Positions 50,704 to 59,282 of a stretch of 64,000 nt of DNA are shown piece after piece. Under the pieces are notes generated by a model. The model did not search any database. It saw only the letters and a list, made by a program, of their open reading frames with translations, and was not told the DNA's origin. Origin of the DNA: Bacillus sp. AFS015802 (GTDB lineage: Bacteria; Bacillota; Bacilli; Bacillales; Bacillaceae_B); the NCBI RefSeq assembly GCF_002561455.1, contig NZ_NTUP01000066.1:62001-126000 (forward strand), given 5' to 3'. The position numbers and the translations under genes are program-made. The number at the start of each line of letters is the position of its first letter. The stretch's first letter is position 1.

Positions 50704-52685
50704 TGGTTAACCTCCATTCCTTTAAAAGAAAAGTAATCATTTAGTATAGTTGTCTCTTTGTTGTTTACATCGAAGTCGAGTGTGTATTCCTTAGCCGTGT
50801 AGTTGTGCAGTAGATTATAGGTTGATTCATCGATCTCTGAATCAGTTGAGAGTACAATCGCTTGTCGGCCACAATTCGGAATATAGTGAGTTAGTATACT
50901 TTGTTTATGTGAGCGGTCCAGTCTACCTAGTAATGTATCAAATATGAAAGGTACATTTCTGCCGGAACATTTAAATATTGCCCAAATGATCGATAATAAC
51001 AGTATTTCTTTTTCACCCGCAGAGAGGGTGGATTTCTCCATTGCTTCATTATTTTGATCATAGAGACTTACTTCAAAAGTGGATGAATCAATTTTAATAG
51101 AAGCAATATAATTCCGTTTTCTCATTAATTTATTCAGCATACGTAATGCTTCCATTTGAACTTCTTGCAATTTCTTTTGGAGTTGAATCTTCCTGAATTT
51201 TTGACTTAACGAGATAATCTTTTGAGATTCCACGAATGAGTTTCTACTCTTTTCTTGATCTCTAAACTTAAATTCAATTGTTTCTATAGAAGAATTCACT
51301 TTATCTAGTTGAGTCTGTAATTCTACTAATGCACTTTGCGCTGCTTCAATCTCCTGAGTAATTGAGTGGAGTTGTCTATTGTATTTTTCCATGTCAGAAA
51401 CCATTCCACTAAACTCAGATGAAGAATCATTAATTTTAAGTTTTCCTCTTAATTCTTGAATTTCTTTAAGTTTAGCTTTATTTTCATCAATCACGCTAAT
51501 GTAAGAATCCAATTTATTGGTTTGAACTTCTTGATAAATGTTTTCAACCTGGTTTCCTTCAGAGAATGATGCCCCGTGAATTAGACCAGTGGAATCAGAA
51601 GGTTTCACGGTTGAGAGTATTTCTTGTCTTAGAACATTTTCTGAATTCTCATTTGGTGTAAGTTCCAGCTGCTTAAGAATACTCTTAATTTTGTCACTTG
51701 TTAATTTCTCGTCTAAAGAAGAGAACAGTTGGAATTTTTCTTCATTAGTTAATTGTTCCCTTGTTTCTTTTACAAGATCTTTAGCCAAGTAGAATGGTAG
51801 AGTACTAGCTACAAAATTCTTTAGAAGCTCCTGGTTTTGCTTCCTGTCATTTTCTAATCCTACTATGCTTTGATTAATGCTTTCTCTTTGATCTCTAACT
51901 AATCCGCCATGGATTTCAAAATCACTTTTAATTCTTTCATATTCCTCTTCGACCGTTTGTCGCTGTAGAGAGAGGTCGTGTATCTTTTTTTGATATTCCA
52001 TTATTTTATTTTGATGACTACTCTTTGTTTCTTTTAGGTTAATTAGTTCTTTTTCTTGATCATTTAATGAAGCTGTACGTGCACTTTGTTGACTGTACAG
52101 ATCTAAATCTTTTTCCATTACTTCAAATAAGTCTAGGTTAAAGAGAACATTGGTCAGTTTCTCAATATAACTTGATAGTAGGTTGTTATTAATAATTCTA
52201 GAGATTTCTTCTCCGTCAAATAGGCATAGATCCAATAAATGAGGGGGCATAATTTCTTTTAATTTTGATTGAAAGACTTCTCTTTCGTAGTCATTTAAAA
52301 ATTTCCCATCTTGCAGTACATCAAGCGATTCTTTAACATTTTCGTTTTGGTAGCGCCAGGATCTGTAAAGGGAATATTCTTTTTTTGTAAAATCGTCAAT
52401 GACTTCAAAATCTATTCTTAAGCGGAAATTATTTTCGTTATTCATTTTTGCTGAATAGTTAAGTAGTGAATCTACTTTTTTTAAGTACTCTTTGTTTTCT
52501 GTTTTATAACCAAATGCAAATGAACCGAATAGTCCCATCTTAATGGAATTCAATAATGTCGTCTTTCCAGCTCCATTTTCCCCACCAATCAGTACCGTGT
52601 TTTTGCTGGAAGAAGTTGATAAGTCAATGGTGTGCATCCCTCGGTAAGGACCAATGTTTGTAAGATGAATTTTTTTAAGATACAT
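50700..52685 (-). CDS. dndD: DndD, SMC-like ATPase of the phosphorothioation system
   Basis: A 661-residue SMC/Rad50-like ATPase. Walker A GGENGAGKTT lies at 34-43, the ABC-type signature LSAGEKE at ~554-560 and Walker B VPFIFDTLLGRLD from ~578. Between them is a long coiled coil (~190-500; many Glu/Lys/Gln heptads). DndD is thought to supply energy or open DNA for sulfur insertion. AAGGAG precedes the start; 19 bp separate it from dndC, and dndE overlaps its end. Confidence 0.95.
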   Translation of the reverse strand: MYLKKIHLTNIGPYRGMHTIDLSTSSSKNTVLIGGENGAGKTTLLNSIKMGLFGSFAFGYKTENKEYLKKVDSLLNYSAKMNNENNFRLRIDFEVIDDFTKKEYSLYRSWRYQNENVKESLDVLQDGKFLNDYEREVFQSKLKEIMPPHLLDLCLFDGEEISRIINNNLLSSYIEKLTNVLFNLDLFEVMEKDLDLYSQQSARTASLNDQEKELINLKETKSSHQNKIMEYQKKIHDLSLQRQTVEEEYERIKSDFEIHGGLVRDQRESINQSIVGLENDRKQNQELLKNFVASTLPFYLAKDLVKETREQLTNEEKFQLFSSLDEKLTSDKIKSILKQLELTPNENSENVLRQEILSTVKPSDSTGLIHGASFSEGNQVENIYQEVQTNKLDSYISVIDENKAKLKEIQELRGKLKINDSSSEFSGMVSDMEKYNRQLHSITQEIEAAQSALVELQTQLDKVNSSIETIEFKFRDQEKSRNSFVESQKIISLSQKFRKIQLQKKLQEVQMEALRMLNKLMRKRNYIASIKIDSSTFEVSLYDQNNEAMEKSTLSAGEKEILLLSIIWAIFKCSGRNVPFIFDTLLGRLDRSHKQSILTHYIPNCGRQAIVLSTDSEIDESTYNLLHNYTAKEYTLDFDVNNKETTILNDYFSFKGMEVNQ

Positions 52686-52704
52686 AGTTTATCTCCTTGA
52701 AATC

Positions 52705-54294
52705 TTATAAGTGTAAATAATCTTGTTTGAGTACTTTTGACATTTCTTCCATTAAGCCTCGTCTAACTTTTAATCCAGAAAAATCTTTTTCAACAAATAA
52801 CAGCTTTTTAATGACTTTAATGTCCACTTTATATTCATCGCAAAGTAATTCAAGGTCAGATATTTGATCACTGTTAAATAAAGGACGATCATCAATTTCC
52901 CACTCTAGGTCATGACCAATGGCAGATTTAAAGATTTGAGGAACATGATCTTCCCAATCACCATTTTTATACCAGATCTTACGAATGGCTTTTAATTCTT
53001 CTTCTTTAATCAGTTCATAGTTAGAATCATCTGGATGTTGTAATTGCTTTTGTGTTTTTAGAAGTCTTTCTAGTATTTCTCGTCTAGCTTTCATTGTAAA
53101 AGGTCCGAGGCCAAGTTGCGCATACTTTTCTTCATTAGAGTCCTCATCCATATAGGTGACCAGAATATTATGTCCCTGCTCTGTACTTAGGTCGATATCA
53201 TGTTCTAATAGATACGTTTTTAAGTTATCTCTTTCCACAATGATATAATTTTCATCATTGATCTCAACGAATTCTTTCGGTCTACTACCTTTTTTAGGAA
53301 TGTGATGATATTCTTTCCCATCAATCACTTCCACATGAATATCACGAAAATAGATTTGACCATGTTTTCGATATTTCATTCTCATCGTACGATCATCTCT
53401 AATAGAAGATAGCCAGTTTCTGAAATTCAACAACGGTTTCATCCAATCATGGCCTGTTTGAATAAATCCAGAAAGTGCTTTATCTTCATTTACCACTGTA
53501 CATACCCAGCAACCAAAGCGACTATTACCACAAGAACCTGCTGTATCTTTAACCGTCTTATCTACGACTAAAGGACATTCTCCACTGCTGGAGTCTTGAT
53601 AAAGTCTATGTAGCTCATAGTTGTCGTCTCCCCATGGAGAAGGGTTATTCAATAGGTAATCCCACACATCATCTAAATCAAATGCTTTAATTGGTGCGTA
53701 TACATATGCATTCGATAAAGTTGAGTGACGCATCAAAACTTTTCCCTCAACAGTATGGGAACGAATGACATTGGCTCTTGTAGCACTTTCGTCTTCTCGT
53801 ACGCCTAGCACCATGATGACTTCACCAAAAGAGTTTACTTTATCAGTAATAAATTGATTGGCCGGATCAATTTTTAATCGATCCGTACACCAACGAAATT
53901 GCTGGTTAGGAGATGGATAACCTTTTCCAATAATGTTATACCAGAAAGATTGCTCCACAACTGGTTTTACTTTGTGTGTTTCAATTGGTAAACCTAAGTC
54001 TAATGCTTTTTCCTGCACTTTCCGTAATGTCTGATTAATCGATTGAATAATCAGAGGTGTCTCTACAAGAGTATCTGACGAGATCACATATATTTTTTTG
54101 TGAAGCTTCTCTGGTGGTAATTCTTTTAATGCTTCAAATACAAGTTGTACGACTACTGTTGAGTCTTTTCCTCCGCTATATCCAACTACCCATGGTCTGT
54201 CATCGGATAGGTATACGTCAATAATTTGTTCTTTTGCTTTATCTATGACTGTTTTTTCTTCAGTTAAGAGACTTGAAATAATTCCCTCGCTCAT
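52705..54294 (-). CDS. dndC: DndC, PAPS-reductase-like sulfurtransferase
   Basis: A 529-residue protein of the ATP-pyrophosphatase/PAPS reductase family. The P-loop GYSGGKDST is at ~38-46 and RWCTDRLK at ~134-141. Cysteines at ~240, 255, 262 and 265 (SGECPL, GSCGNSRFGCWVC) fit the known [4Fe-4S] cluster. DndC probably adenylates the DNA backbone phosphate and inserts the sulfur delivered by DndA. The start lies one base after the dndB stop. The C-terminal ~200 residues are helical and charged as in homologues. Confidence 0.95.
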   Translation of the reverse strand: MSEGIISSLLTEEKTVIDKAKEQIIDVYLSDDRPWVVGYSGGKDSTVVVQLVFEALKELPPEKLHKKIYVISSDTLVETPLIIQSINQTLRKVQEKALDLGLPIETHKVKPVVEQSFWYNIIGKGYPSPNQQFRWCTDRLKIDPANQFITDKVNSFGEVIMVLGVREDESATRANVIRSHTVEGKVLMRHSTLSNAYVYAPIKAFDLDDVWDYLLNNPSPWGDDNYELHRLYQDSSSGECPLVVDKTVKDTAGSCGNSRFGCWVCTVVNEDKALSGFIQTGHDWMKPLLNFRNWLSSIRDDRTMRMKYRKHGQIYFRDIHVEVIDGKEYHHIPKKGSRPKEFVEINDENYIIVERDNLKTYLLEHDIDLSTEQGHNILVTYMDEDSNEEKYAQLGLGPFTMKARREILERLLKTQKQLQHPDDSNYELIKEEELKAIRKIWYKNGDWEDHVPQIFKSAIGHDLEWEIDDRPLFNSDQISDLELLCDEYKVDIKVIKKLLFVEKDFSGLKVRRGLMEEMSKVLKQDYLHL

Positions 54295-54295
54295 T

Positions 54296-55393
54296 TTAAT
54301 GATCCCCTTGCTTAAATTTATTCTCTATGTTCATCTCGTGTTCAAGAAGTGGCAATCCTAGTAAGGTCTTAATTTTATTTGTAGTTAGTTGGATGGTATG
54401 GTTGTTCTTTTGGATTCTGCCATTCTGGTTAAACGCTCTTCCTAACCAAAACTCTGTGTTTGCACGATTCCAGTCTATTGTAGACAACTTTTGTAAATGT
54501 TTTTTCCAATCTTCGGTATGGAACTCCCTTAGATATTTACCTAACACTCCAATAGCTTCAATGAAAACTCCGTGACCAACGATAAAGTTTGCTCTTAGAT
54601 CTCTAGGAGAAAGCTTTTTGTTTAAAACATCGTTCCATTCAACAATACTTTCTGTGAGAGTTTGCCAGAATTCGAACAAGAATTGTTTATCATCATCAGA
54701 AATAGAATCGCCTTTCGTTTTTCCTAGAAGCTTAAGATTTGTATTAAAAACATGATTCAGAGCTAAAATCTTAGGTGAATTCTTAGAAAGAGATACTCTT
54801 TCCCGGTCTGTATATCGTTTCAACAATGGAATTTCTTTTACAATTTCTTTTGTCACGAGTGCCAGTTTATCACGATGATCATATAAAATACCAATAGAAG
54901 AAGTCGTATTTACAGCATGACGATTTAGGTCGGAGAATATCTGTTGTGATTTTGTTAACCCTTCGTCATGAAAGAATACAACAGAAATAGTCTCAGACCC
55001 TATTTCTGGTGATATTTTTAATGCTTCTTCTATAGCGGCACGCCGATGCTGTCCATCATTGATTAAAAAGCGCGCATCTAAAGCAACTCGTAATTGGCCA
55101 AGATCTTTTGAAGAAGGGTCCTGTCCAAAAGGAACAAATTCCAACTCTCCATCAATAGAGGCTGTTAAAGAAGAAAATACATAATCACGATTATTTTCTA
55201 CAATATAATTTGTAATCTCAGGGATTCTTGTTTTGTTAAGAATTCGTTGAGCCCTATGTTCTGGTGGGATCTCGTCCTCATCAAATAAGAAAATCTTAGG
55301 GATAATTCTTAATGGACACATTGCTACATAATATTCCTTATCTGCCTGAACCCCCTTAATTGCAGGGAAAGTATAACTAAATGCCGCATCCAT
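54296..55393 (-). CDS. dndB: DndB, DGQHR-domain regulator of phosphorothioation
   Basis: A 365-residue protein of the DndB/DGQHR family. LINDGQHRRAAIEEAL (~111-126) is the signature, and the N-terminus resembles ParB-like/glycosylase-type folds. It is not needed for modification; in Salmonella the equivalent acts as a transcriptional regulator of the operon and its loss raises modification. The start at 55393 follows GGAGG by 8 nt; the in-frame ATG at 55408 overlaps that site. It heads the dndBCDEA operon, behind a sigma-A-type promoter flanked by two palindromes. Confidence 0.94.
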   Translation of the reverse strand: MDAAFSYTFPAIKGVQADKEYYVAMCPLRIIPKIFLFDEDEIPPEHRAQRILNKTRIPEITNYIVENNRDYVFSSLTASIDGELEFVPFGQDPSSKDLGQLRVALDARFLINDGQHRRAAIEEALKISPEIGSETISVVFFHDEGLTKSQQIFSDLNRHAVNTTSSIGILYDHRDKLALVTKEIVKEIPLLKRYTDRERVSLSKNSPKILALNHVFNTNLKLLGKTKGDSISDDDKQFLFEFWQTLTESIVEWNDVLNKKLSPRDLRANFIVGHGVFIEAIGVLGKYLREFHTEDWKKHLQKLSTIDWNRANTEFWLGRAFNQNGRIQKNNHTIQLTTNKIKTLLGLPLLEHEMNIENKFKQGDH

Positions 55394-55409
55394 GTGTACA
55401 ACCTCCATT

Positions 55410-55421
55410 TTACGTACGTAA
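55410..55421. promoter_or_regulatory. Palindrome downstream of the dndB promoter, candidate operator
   Basis: TTACGTACGTAA is a perfect 12-bp palindrome lying just after the expected dndB transcription start, a position where a bound repressor would block transcription. Confidence 0.5.
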
Positions 55422-55433
55422 TTTTATGATATT

Positions 55434-55462
55434 ATTATATACCTTTATTAAGTGATCTTCAA
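55434..55462 (-). promoter_or_regulatory. Probable dndB promoter
   Basis: On the minus strand, TTGAAG (55462-55457), a 17-bp spacer and TATAAT (55439-55434). Confidence 0.75.
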
Positions 55463-55466
55463 TTAA

Positions 55467-55486
55467 ATACGAACCTTTATTCGTAT
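55467..55486. promoter_or_regulatory. Inverted repeat between dndB and dptF, candidate operator
   Basis: ATACGAA and TTCGTAT are exact 7-bp inverted repeats 6 bp apart, 4 bp upstream of the dndB -35 element and ~100 bp before dptF. A regulator here could act on both operons. I could not assign the dptF promoter. Confidence 0.5.
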
Positions 55487-55586
55487 ATTTAATAAAACAT
55501 TTTCTGGAAAGTAAGGTGAGATATCAATTTTTTGTCAGTTGTATGTTAAAATTGTTACAAAAGAGACACTTCGGAGATGATGAGAA

Positions 55587-57875
55587 ATGAGTACAGATGA
55601 ACAATTTTTCCTGAGTTTTATAGATGAGATCAATCCTGTTGCAGCTCAAAATGCAAAGAAAATGGAAGAACTTCTTTTTGAAGATGCCAGTAGCTCCATT
55701 GTAAAAGGTAGATTATTTGCAGAAGCGATATTAAACGAGGTTTTTAAGATTGAAGAGATTGAAGCTCCTTATGTAAATTCGCTTTATGATAAAATTTCAT
55801 ATTTAACTCGTGGAGGATACATCGAGAGGGAAGTACAACAATCGTTTGATACGATTCGGTTATCAGGTAATAAAGCCGCTCATGATGGTGGATTTAACGA
55901 TATAACAGTAGCTTTCAAATTACATAAAGAAATGTACAATATTGCGGTTTGGTTTGTTGAGGTATATTCAGTAAAACAAATCAAAATACCATTATATGAA
56001 ACTCCTAAGCCTCCAAAAAAGGAAGCAAATATTGAAGACCTTGTTCAGAAAAAAATCATGCAATTATTAGGTTCTAATGGATTTTCAAAATTAGTGCCAG
56101 AAGAAGAACAAGAAGAAAAGCAGCCTACTACCCCTTTTAGTGTAAAGGAGAATAGTTTGTTTGATGAGAAGATCGGAGAAGGAGAGAGCTATCTATTAAG
56201 AGAGCTAAAACGTCTACAGGACTCTTCCCAGGAAGCGATCGAGAATGCAAATCAATTCAGTCATTTTAAGAATTATATGCATGTGGATCGGAAGATTCAG
56301 TTAGATTTTGAACATATTTTAGAAGGAAGAAATGGCAAGTCAAATGGGAATTTAATTTTGTTATGTGGAAGTGTGGGAGATGGTAAGTCTCACTTACTAG
56401 CATATCTTAAAGAAAATAAACCTCATCTGATTGATGAATATACCATTTATAATGATGCAACTGAAAGCTTTTCTCCAGGGAAGAATGCGATGGAAACTCT
56501 GGAAGATGTGTTGAAAAGCTTCTCTGATCAACATATAGAGGAAACTAGTGAGAAAGTAATATTGGCTATTAACATGGGGGTCCTTCATAACTTCATCCAT
56601 GCTAAGCATAAGGAATACTCTTATCAAAAGCTAAGTGACTTGGTAGAGGAAAGTGAATTGTTCTCACCAAATATTACTACACATTACTCCAGTGGTAATT
56701 TCGATTTACTTAGCTTTGGTGACTACCATCCATATGAATTAAAGAAAGATGGTCCAACTTCTAGCTTTTATACTACTTTAATGGAGAAAATCTTCTCTAA
56801 TCATGAAGAAAACCCCTTTTACAGAGCTCTTGTGGAAGATGAGAAGAGAGAATTTAATACTATGGCCCATGAGAATTACAGAATGTTGCAGAATGAGTTT
56901 GTACAAAAACAAATTGTAAATCTCTTAATTGAAGCCATTATAAAATACAAATTAGTTATCTCAGCACGGGCATTTTTAAATTTCATTGCAGATATCATTA
57001 TTCCAGATGATGTTCGCACCACAGCCATTATGTCTGAATTTGAGGTGCTTAAAAATGCTGTTCCAACTCTAGTTTTTAATAGGAAAGAGAGATCTGTCAT
57101 TCTGAATGCATTAAGTTATGGAGACCCGATTCATAAAAGGTCTATTTATATAGATCAAATTGTCATTGATCTTAACACCCTAAGCGATTGGGGGAATTTA
57201 ATTGAAGACAATATAGTTTCTGAAACAGCAGCAAAATGGTTAAAACCACTGGCTCAGGAAACAAACCTAACTAACTATTCCTTTGATTTGTTTTTCAAGA
57301 CATTTATTCGAATCGCATCACTAACAAATAAGCAATTTGCGTCTAAATTGACGGATCCACTGTACACTTCTTTTATTAAATATCTTTATTATTTTAATGT
57401 AGGAGAAAAAGCGCATATTATCAATTTTTATGGAGAAATTAAATCGGCTATTTTCAATTGGAAAGGCTCGCCCAAGAGAGAGTATATCTACCTTAATAAA
57501 CCAGATGAGAAGTTCAGACTTGCTCAAAAGCTTGTACTAAGACCTTATGTTTCGCATATAAAGCAAAATACAGAGGATGTTCTATACTCTTTTAAATCTT
57601 CTATTTTAATGGGTTACCATAAGGGTGATCATGAGACAAAAGAATTTTTAGATATAGACTTTCCCTTATACGAATTATTGATGAAAGTGGAAGATGGGTA
57701 TCGCCCAAATAAAAAAGATATAGAAGACGCAATCAAGTTTGTAGAGTTTATAGAGAAGCTAATGGCCTTTGGAGAGAAGAGAAGTGAACTACTAATTCAT
57801 TACCCAAATGACAAGAAATTCTACAAAATTAAGAAAGATGATTTTGAGCGTTTCGTCTTTGAAAGGGAGAAATAA
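55587..57875 (+). CDS. dptF: DptF (DndF), ATPase of the phosphorothioate-dependent restriction system
   Basis: A 762-residue protein, first gene of the dptFGH restriction operon, which damages DNA lacking the phosphorothioate mark. Residues ~1-125 look like a DUF4145-type helical domain (conserved R-L-S-G-N-K-A-A-H at 91-99), as on some HsdR subunits. A P-loop GSVGDGKS lies at 261-268 (LLCGSVGDGKSHLL); an acidic run in ILAINMGVLHNF (~325) may be near Walker B. The rest is helical. Diverges from dndB by ~0.19 kb. GGAG is 10 nt before the ATG. Confidence 0.92.
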   Translation: MSTDEQFFLSFIDEINPVAAQNAKKMEELLFEDASSSIVKGRLFAEAILNEVFKIEEIEAPYVNSLYDKISYLTRGGYIEREVQQSFDTIRLSGNKAAHDGGFNDITVAFKLHKEMYNIAVWFVEVYSVKQIKIPLYETPKPPKKEANIEDLVQKKIMQLLGSNGFSKLVPEEEQEEKQPTTPFSVKENSLFDEKIGEGESYLLRELKRLQDSSQEAIENANQFSHFKNYMHVDRKIQLDFEHILEGRNGKSNGNLILLCGSVGDGKSHLLAYLKENKPHLIDEYTIYNDATESFSPGKNAMETLEDVLKSFSDQHIEETSEKVILAINMGVLHNFIHAKHKEYSYQKLSDLVEESELFSPNITTHYSSGNFDLLSFGDYHPYELKKDGPTSSFYTTLMEKIFSNHEENPFYRALVEDEKREFNTMAHENYRMLQNEFVQKQIVNLLIEAIIKYKLVISARAFLNFIADIIIPDDVRTTAIMSEFEVLKNAVPTLVFNRKERSVILNALSYGDPIHKRSIYIDQIVIDLNTLSDWGNLIEDNIVSETAAKWLKPLAQETNLTNYSFDLFFKTFIRIASLTNKQFASKLTDPLYTSFIKYLYYFNVGEKAHIINFYGEIKSAIFNWKGSPKREYIYLNKPDEKFRLAQKLVLRPYVSHIKQNTEDVLYSFKSSILMGYHKGDHETKEFLDIDFPLYELLMKVEDGYRPNKKDIEDAIKFVEFIEKLMAFGEKRSELLIHYPNDKKFYKIKKDDFERFVFEREK

Positions 57876-57878
57876 GAG

Positions 57879-59282
57879 ATGAGTCATCTTTACATTGAAC
57901 ATTTAAATGAACATTTAATCAAAAAAAACAAGCATGATGTAGGAGAAGTCCTTGATGTCTTGCCCTTCTTAACTAAGAGAACGGGTGCCATTAAGGGGAA
58001 TTTCAATCAGGTCCTTGGTGAGTTTGTTCGCTTTAACTCTTCATTGGAACTAGACTCCCATGCGTATTCTGAGATTGAAACGTTTACGACCGAGGAACAA
58101 AACAAATATAGTGAGCATATCGCAAGTAAAGTGGAGTTTCTAGATGATAGCGATGCCTCATATGATTTCGTCCGCTTTTTAAATCAATATCTGTCTAATG
58201 AAGATGAGATCAAGCCTATTCATCCATATTTATTTAATTATATCCCTAATGAACGGTTTGAAGGGGAATTTAAGAAATATGCACAATTCTTAAGTGAGAC
58301 GCTCGCATTAGAAAATAATGAGATTAAAGAAATCTTTATGAATAAAAAATCCGAAGACATTTTGACTGAATTAGTACTAAGTCAATTAGATGGTCTTAAA
58401 GAAGCAAAAGGGAAGAGAAGACAATATCAACAGCTACTTGCCCCTCTAGTGGAGTGTTACCAAGAAGATTTAATCTTTCTCAGTAAGCATAAGGATTATT
58501 TCTTAGCAACGTTTCCTTTGTTGACTCATTTCTATACATTAATGTATGCAATGCAGCTAGTGTTTAAGTTTGAGCAATTCACTAATGCAAATTTTGATGA
58601 AGTAACTCCTTTATACTTTGCATTAGAGTGGGAAGCAATTAGTAAACGGAGAAGTGCAGCAGACGAAATGTTAGGATATAAGTTTATTAAAGAAAATGCC
58701 AAGAAATTGTTCCCGCATATACATACGATTTCTCATTTGAGTCACAATGTTTTTCAGGAAGACAAGGAAGATCGTTTGAATTTTATTCCTTATAGTACTT
58801 TATACGATAGAATAAAAAATAAAGGTGAAAGTTTTGAACAGGAATTTCTACTCGAACTAAAAGAATGGATCAATTTATATAAAAATCTACCGTTTACAAA
58901 CATAACCATTGAAGATAACTCAGAAACCCTGCCAGAAGCATTTAAGGTGTTATTTGCTTGTCTCCAAAAGGGAACGAGTAGTAGTGTAGCTGATAAATTC
59001 GGTAAGAATATAGAAGACCTTGCTTCCGACCAATTCGTTAAGAGTAGAGGAAGTATAGGAAATGTTTTAAATATCAAACATGAATTCTTGCTATTGATTA
59101 CAGCTGTTTCTGTAAAAGACAAACGTATTCCTTTAAATGAACTATTCCATGAATTTGAAAAGAGAGGAATAGCACTGGATCGTTATTCGAAAAAAGAAGT
59201 GATGAACCTATTCGATAACTTGAATATTATCGATAAAAAAAGTGATAGTGGTGATGCTCAGTATGTCAAACCAATTTTATAA
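57879..59282 (+). CDS. dptG: DptG (DndG), restriction component
   Basis: A 467-residue, mostly helical acidic protein without catalytic motifs that I can see. It is placed, as always, between dptF and dptH, 3 bp after dptF with AAGGGAG in front. Its end overlaps the start of dptH by 20 bases. It is needed for restriction; its biochemical role is not known from sequence. The C-terminal ~60 residues (FEKRGIALDRYSKKEVMNLFDNL) look like a winged-helix-type turn, a weak impression only. Confidence 0.9.
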   Translation: MSHLYIEHLNEHLIKKNKHDVGEVLDVLPFLTKRTGAIKGNFNQVLGEFVRFNSSLELDSHAYSEIETFTTEEQNKYSEHIASKVEFLDDSDASYDFVRFLNQYLSNEDEIKPIHPYLFNYIPNERFEGEFKKYAQFLSETLALENNEIKEIFMNKKSEDILTELVLSQLDGLKEAKGKRRQYQQLLAPLVECYQEDLIFLSKHKDYFLATFPLLTHFYTLMYAMQLVFKFEQFTNANFDEVTPLYFALEWEAISKRRSAADEMLGYKFIKENAKKLFPHIHTISHLSHNVFQEDKEDRLNFIPYSTLYDRIKNKGESFEQEFLLELKEWINLYKNLPFTNITIEDNSETLPEAFKVLFACLQKGTSSSVADKFGKNIEDLASDQFVKSRGSIGNVLNIKHEFLLLITAVSVKDKRIPLNELFHEFEKRGIALDRYSKKEVMNLFDNLNIIDKKSDSGDAQYVKPIL

